From the NCBI GenBank assembly GCA_016793445.1, contig JAEUME010000018.1, forward strand, positions 372,001 through 436,000: 64,000 nt of DNA, written 5' to 3'. Below the pieces are notes generated by a model that saw only the letters and a program-made list of their open reading frames with translations, ran no database searches and had not been told where the DNA came from. Made by a program: the position numbers and the translations under genes. This stretch comes from Hyphomicrobium sp. (GTDB taxonomy: Bacteria > Pseudomonadota > Alphaproteobacteria > Rhizobiales > Hyphomicrobiaceae). Positions 63,987-64,000 of this stretch are shown here, in pieces. Within the stretch, counting starts at the first letter, position 1. The number at the start of each line of letters is the position of its first letter.

Positions 63987-64000
63987 ATGAAGAAAGCGGG
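63987..64000 (+). CDS. Start of a truncated gene at the window edge
   Basis: ATG AAG AAA GCG follows GGGGAA about 7 nt upstream and is divergent from the acyltransferase gene. Only four codons are inside the window, so its identity is unknown. The SD and Lys-rich start are compatible with a signal peptide but could be chance. Confidence 0.35.

Overview
GC-rich chromosomal DNA of an alphaproteobacterium, most likely order Hyphomicrobiales and perhaps a Hyphomicrobium-like lineage. This rests on gene order and family content: recG / sdhE / mfd, cysS / GNAT / cimA, DUF2865, IalB, HspQ and bactofilin genes, and a partial sulfur-oxidation set. No rRNA is present, so the genus stays an inference.

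Layout. 1-4961 is the right end of a decayed integrative element. It holds a small serine recombinase, an autotransporter-type outer-membrane protein, an IS1182-type transposase remnant, an array of three short palindromes, a broken tyrosine integrase fused out of frame to another gene fragment, and a 45-bp copy of the 3' half of tRNA-Lys(CUU), the probable attachment site. 5202-7744 is the most unusual part. An outer-membrane beta-barrel gene is followed by an exosortase/archaeosortase-family protease, a one-TM accessory protein in ATGA overlap, and an 80-residue Gly-rich protein with a signal peptide and a PLPA / TM / RRRR C-terminus. It reads as a compact sortase-substrate cassette of unassigned subtype. 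7802-13345 holds an APH-kinase fusion, an AhpD-like protein, a Pat-type acyl-CoA synthetase/GNAT fusion and a DUF2478 protein. 13559-21007 is a lactate-to-oxaloacetate block: lactate permease, LutB, LutC and pyruvate carboxylase. It is followed by two tandem imperfect palindromes whose arms covary.

21289-33573 holds a membrane metallophosphoesterase, an orphan formate dehydrogenase delta subunit, tRNA-Val, TusA, an RND exporter, a DsrE-like protein, RecG, SdhE and Mfd. 33616-44811 holds a bactofilin, an acyl-CoA ligase overlapping a peptide-binding protein, IalB, HspQ, a DUF2865 protein, CysS, a GNAT and citramalate synthase. 44834-47974 is a sulfur block: soxY-soxZ-glycosidase divergent from a flavocytochrome c flavoprotein. 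48030-59318 pairs cbpA/cbpM with a fatty-acid degradation cluster (fadE, fadB/J, thiolase, cfa, fadD, MerR regulator). A perfect 33-bp dyad lies upstream of fadE. 59728-64000 holds an acyl carrier protein, a divergent ketosynthase, a cyclophilin-like protein, a CAT-anticodon tRNA, a SIMPL protein and a LpxL-type acyltransferase.

The genes work together in a few modules: lactate uptake and oxidation feeding pyruvate carboxylase; beta-oxidation under a likely MerR switch; reduced-sulfur handling by SoxYZ, SoxF, TusA and DsrE; and envelope lipid building by ACP, ketosynthase and LpxL. The exosortase cassette fits none of these pathways and is the main candidate for an undescribed system.
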